This document shows positions 59,711-64,000 of a stretch of DNA of 64,000 bases, piece after piece. The stretch covers positions 124,001 to 188,000 of the forward strand of contig NZ_JACHIK010000003.1 in assembly GCF_014203155.1 (NCBI RefSeq), given 5' to 3'. How positions within the stretch are numbered: position 1 is the stretch's first letter; every line of letters starts with the position of its first letter. The stretch comes from Shinella fusca (GTDB lineage Bacteria; Pseudomonadota; Alphaproteobacteria; Rhizobiales; Rhizobiaceae). The position numbers were made by a program, and so were the translations under genes. The notes under the pieces are model-generated. The model searched no databases. It saw nothing but the letters and a program-made list of their open reading frames with translations, and had not been told where the DNA came from.

Positions 59711-59948
59711 TTTCGGTCACGATCGTTGTTCAGAATCAGATGCAAATTTATAGCCTACCGCCGCCCCGAGCGCCAATTTCGGCAAGGGGTTTGAGCGGGT
59801 TTTCCAAGTAAAATCCGCCAATTTGCGCATTTTCATGGCCGTATCGGCGTGGCGGTCCGGGCGCCCTTCCCTTGGGCGCCGCCCTCGCCTAACAATGGCC
59901 GGACAAGGCCGACGGAACGGCCGCTCAACGGCGAGGGGAACGCCCGAC

Positions 59949-60578
59949 ATGCTCACCATCGATCCCGTGGTCAATGCGCTCACGACCCTGCTCGTGACGC
60001 TCGATCCGCCCGGCCTCGCGCCGATCTTCCTGGGGCTGACCGTCGGCATGACGCGCCCGCAGCGAAAGCAGGTGGCCCTGCGCGGCTCGCTGATCGCCTT
60101 CTGCATCCTCGCGGTCTTCGCGTTGACGGGCTCGGGCGTGCTCTCGCTGCTCGGCATCTCCATCGGCGCCTTCCGCATCGCCGGCGGCCTCCTCCTCTTC
60201 TGGATCGCCTTCGAGATGATCTTCGAGCGGCGCAACGAGCGCAAGGAAAAGACCAGCGAGGTGGCGATCACCCGCGACCACATCCACAACATCGCCGTCT
60301 TCCCGCTCGCACTGCCGCTGATCGCCGGTCCCGGCGCCATCTCCGCGACGATCCTGCTGTCGGGGGCCTTTCCCTCCGCGCTGGAGCGCAGCGCCCTCAT
60401 CGGCGTGCTGGCGCTCTGCATCGGCATCCTTTTCATGTCGCTGGTGATCGCCGAGCGCATCGACCGCTTCCTCGGCAATACCGGCCGGGCGATCCTCACG
60501 CGCCTCCTCGGCGTCATCCTCGCCGCGCTCGCGGTGCAGTTCGTGGTGGACGGCGTGAAATCGGTCTTCCTCGCCTGA
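59949..60578 (+). CDS. MarC-family membrane protein
   Basis: 209 residues, six membrane helices; start P-V-V-N-A-L-T-T-L-L-V-T-L-D-P-P-G and the H-N-I-A-V-F-P-L-A-L-P-L-I-A-G-P-G-A-I block are MarC (UPF0056) signatures. GAGGGGA precedes the ATG at 59949. Function of the family is not established; multidrug claims are not supported. Confidence 0.85.
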   Translation: MLTIDPVVNALTTLLVTLDPPGLAPIFLGLTVGMTRPQRKQVALRGSLIAFCILAVFALTGSGVLSLLGISIGAFRIAGGLLLFWIAFEMIFERRNERKEKTSEVAITRDHIHNIAVFPLALPLIAGPGAISATILLSGAFPSALERSALIGVLALCIGILFMSLVIAERIDRFLGNTGRAILTRLLGVILAALAVQFVVDGVKSVFLA

Positions 60579-60594
60579 GAACGACCCGCCGCGC

Positions 60595-61479
60595 TTACCG
60601 CGCGGCAAAGGTCTTCTCGAAAAGGCTCGGAATATCGTGCTGCGAGAAGAGCTTGACGCCGGTTACCGCCGCCAGCGCGGTTGCGCTCGGCGTGAAGCTG
60701 GCATTGGTGAGGACGCCGACGGCGTCGACCCCGTAATAGACCTTGCCGGCATGGGCCTCCTGCACGGCCTTGTTGCCGACGGGGCCTCCGTAGAGCTTGC
60801 ATTGCAGGCCGACGCGCTTGCCCTTCTTCTCGGCGATCACGTCCAGTCCCTGGTCACCGGAGCCGCGCGTCACCTCCGCCTTCCAGCCGTACCGCTTGAG
60901 GGCATCGGCCACCCAGTGCTCGAATTCATGCCCGTCAAGCGGGACCGAGCCGGCATCGAAGCCGGCGGCGACCTGCTCGCGCCTGCGGGTGTTCAACTGC
61001 TCGAAAACCAGCGCCTTCGCATCCTCGAAGGAAAACAGCGCCCCGTCCAGCGCGATGCTGGCGAAGAACTCGGCGAGCGCCTTGCCCGTCATGTCCTGCA
61101 CGACCGTACCGTAATCGTTCGTGCGAACGGCGCGCGCCAGGTTCCGCTCGAGCGCGCCGCGATGCTGGTCCACCGCATCGATCAGCCTCTGCCGCTCGAT
61201 GAGACGGCGCCGAAGGAGGTTTTCCTGATAATCCTGCTCCTCGGCCAGGGCCGTGAGCCGCATCGCCGCCTCTTGCGCCTTCGCCTTCCTGCGCCGGCGC
61301 CACAGCCAGGCCGCGGAGAGGAACGGGCTCAGGACGACGATGACCATGCCAAGAATGCCCAAGGCCGTCAGCCCGGGCGGCTTGCCCGCCAGCGTACCGA
61401 CGCTACCGATCATGCCCCCGAGGAGACAAATCGCCAGCGTGAGCAGGACGAAGCGCAATACCCCCTTCAGCAGCGACAA
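60595..61479 (-). CDS. Membrane-anchored Mrr-like restriction endonuclease family protein
   Basis: 294 residues. Two N-terminal membrane helices (about 8-27 and 38-59), a basic/coiled-coil segment (60-115), and a C-terminal Mrr-type nuclease fold: H-E-F-E-H-W-V-A-D-A-L, then G-D-Q-G-L-D-V-I-A with G-L-Q-C-K-L-Y, that is the D-x(n)-Q-x-K active site. The TTG at 61479 follows AGGAGGG by 7 bases and the SD lies in the hairpin at 61482-61510. It follows ssb on the same strand. Mrr-type enzymes cut modified or foreign DNA; this membrane form may act on incoming DNA or in DNA repair. Confidence 0.78.
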   Translation of the reverse strand: MSLLKGVLRFVLLTLAICLLGGMIGSVGTLAGKPPGLTALGILGMVIVVLSPFLSAAWLWRRRRKAKAQEAAMRLTALAEEQDYQENLLRRRLIERQRLIDAVDQHRGALERNLARAVRTNDYGTVVQDMTGKALAEFFASIALDGALFSFEDAKALVFEQLNTRRREQVAAGFDAGSVPLDGHEFEHWVADALKRYGWKAEVTRGSGDQGLDVIAEKKGKRVGLQCKLYGGPVGNKAVQEAHAGKVYYGVDAVGVLTNASFTPSATALAAVTGVKLFSQHDIPSLFEKTFAAR

Positions 61480-61510
61480 AACGGCGCCCTCCTCTTCCCG
61501 AGGGGCGCCG
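61478..61510 (-). terminator. ssb terminator hairpin that also covers the next gene's ribosome-binding site
   Basis: On the minus strand, CGGCGCCCCTC (61510-61500) pairs with GAGGGCGCCG (61491-61482) with one bulged C, followed by TTTT (61481-61478). It reads as a Rho-independent terminator 57 bases after ssb. Its 3' arm contains the AGGAGGG that serves the Mrr-like gene. Confidence 0.7.
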
Positions 61511-61566
61511 TGAACCGTCAGTCAGATCTACGCCCCTGAAAATCCCCGGGGGCGAGGATAATCCGC

Positions 61567-62094
61567 TCAGAACGGGATGTCATCATCCATATCGCGCGAA
61601 AGTTGCGAACCGCCCGAACGGCTTGCGCTGCCGCTGCCGCTGCCGGAAGCCGGTCGCGAACCGTAGTCGTCGTAGTTCTGACCGCCGCCAAAATTGCTGC
61701 TGCCGCCGAAATCGCCGCCCCGGCCCGCACCGCCGCCTTCGCCGCGACCGTCGAGCATGGTCAGCGTCGAGTTGAAGCCCTGCAGCACGACTTCCGTCGA
61801 GTAACGGTCGTTGCCGGTCTGGTCCTGCCACTTGCGGGTCTGCAGCGCGCCCTCGATATAGAGCTTGGCGCCCTTCTTGACGTACTGCTCGACGACCTTG
61901 CACAGGCCCTCGTTGAAGACGACGACATTGTGCCATTCGGTCTTCTCGCGGCGCTCGCCGCTGTTGCGATCGCGCCAGGTCTCGGAGGTGGCGATGCGCA
62001 GGTTGGCGATCGGCCGACCGTCCTGCGTGCGCCGGATTTCCGGGTCCGCACCGACGTTCCCGATCAAGATCACCTTGTTGACGCTTCCAGCCAT
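61567..62094 (-). CDS. ssb: Single-stranded DNA-binding protein
   Basis: 175 residues. OB-fold start [14 protein letters not shown], then a Gly/Ser-rich linker and the acidic C-terminal tip D-D-D-I-P-F, which recruits partners in replication and repair. Divergent from uvrA with a shared spacer holding an SOS box. Confidence 0.96.
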   Translation of the reverse strand: MAGSVNKVILIGNVGADPEIRRTQDGRPIANLRIATSETWRDRNSGERREKTEWHNVVVFNEGLCKVVEQYVKKGAKLYIEGALQTRKWQDQTGNDRYSTEVVLQGFNSTLTMLDGRGEGGGAGRGGDFGGSSNFGGGQNYDDYGSRPASGSGSGSASRSGGSQLSRDMDDDIPF

Positions 62095-62230
62095 ACCCGT
62101 ACTTCCCGTTGTCGCGCCGGACGAAGGGCGCCCGACATCATTTCACTACACGAATGTGGCATCTTATAAGCTGCCGTCGCCGGGCGCCGCCCCGCGCAAG
62201 TGGTAATCCACAGATCAATTGCGAAATTTC

Positions 62231-62245
62231 GTTCTTTTTTTGTTC
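62231..62245. promoter_or_regulatory. SOS box (LexA site, GTTC-N7-GTTC)
   Basis: GTTC at 62231-62234 and GTTC at 62242-62245, exactly 7 bases apart, the alphaproteobacterial LexA direct-repeat operator. It lies 136 bases before ssb and 136 bases before uvrA, a position in the divergent spacer known for this gene pair. Confidence 0.85.
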
Positions 62246-62381
62246 TAATAATTCCCTACACTCTTGTCAACCGAATCGGAAACGGGCACGGAATCTTCTG
62301 ACGGCGCATGGACAGGCCTCCATCAATCCCTACATAGGGGCCGATCCCAATTATGCGCAACGACCTTCGACGCTGGACACA

Positions 62382-64000
<1,619 letters not shown>

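Overview
The window reads as a chromosomal segment of a high-GC alphaproteobacterium of the order Rhizobiales, most likely a Rhizobiaceae member (Rhizobium, Ensifer, Agrobacterium or Shinella type). The basis is the phosphatidylcholine synthase gene, the run gyrA / coaD / two cyclophilins / queA / tgt, the divergent ssb-uvrA pair with a GTTC-N7-GTTC SOS box, the tpiA-secG-pyrG cluster and the RIME-like palindromic intergenic repeats. Genus-level assignment is an inference; no rRNA gene is present.

0-11 kb: the tail of a GNAT gene, thrS, an acyltransferase, an exported protein, a nitroreductase plus flavin-reductase pair, a DUF2336 protein, a perfect 34-bp inverted repeat, parE and a secreted alpha/beta hydrolase. 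10.7-13 kb: a secreted metacaspase (caspase + SEL1 repeats + peptidoglycan-binding-like tail) with a small exported partner. 13-16.3 kb: tpiA, secG, pyrG, each gene or pair closed by a visible terminator where noted.

16.3-26 kb is the most unusual part. A GntR-type repressor with two TGATATATCA palindromes precedes a membrane flavo-cytochrome b reductase, an 1100-aa exported protein with four CXXCH haem sites, an OmpA-domain protein, and two exported caspase-family proteases. The last three genes overlap or abut (ATGA, TGATG). The cytochrome and both caspases end in the same DUF4384-like domain, and both caspases carry an EF-hand-like calcium loop. This looks like one envelope system that couples a redox/haem module to calcium-bound caspase-like proteases.

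26-36 kb: tRNA-Lys, ccdA, an AEC transporter, a UbiH-type hydroxylase, pcs, a quinone reductase, and a four-gene BMP-type nucleoside ABC transporter closed by a strong terminator. 36-41 kb: a FadR-type regulator and a pocket of small exported, lipoprotein, DUF992, DUF3224 and hypothetical genes around tRNA-Ser. 41-50 kb: rlpA, a D,D-carboxypeptidase homologue with changed active-site motifs, tmk-holB-metG-tatD-MBL, purC, and an 833-bp IS5-family (IS427-like) element with a -1 frameshift site. 50-64 kb: GNAT, DUF4864, tgt-queA, a DMT protein, two cyclophilins, coaD, two very small membrane proteins, gyrA, a MarC protein, a membrane-anchored Mrr-like nuclease, ssb and the first part of uvrA, which runs off the window end.

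Most of the window is ordinary housekeeping sequence. The caspase loci (10.7-13 kb and 17.2-26 kb), the Mrr-like gene behind ssb, and the altered carboxypeptidase are the parts worth a second look. All functional statements come from reading motifs and family resemblance; no database search was run.
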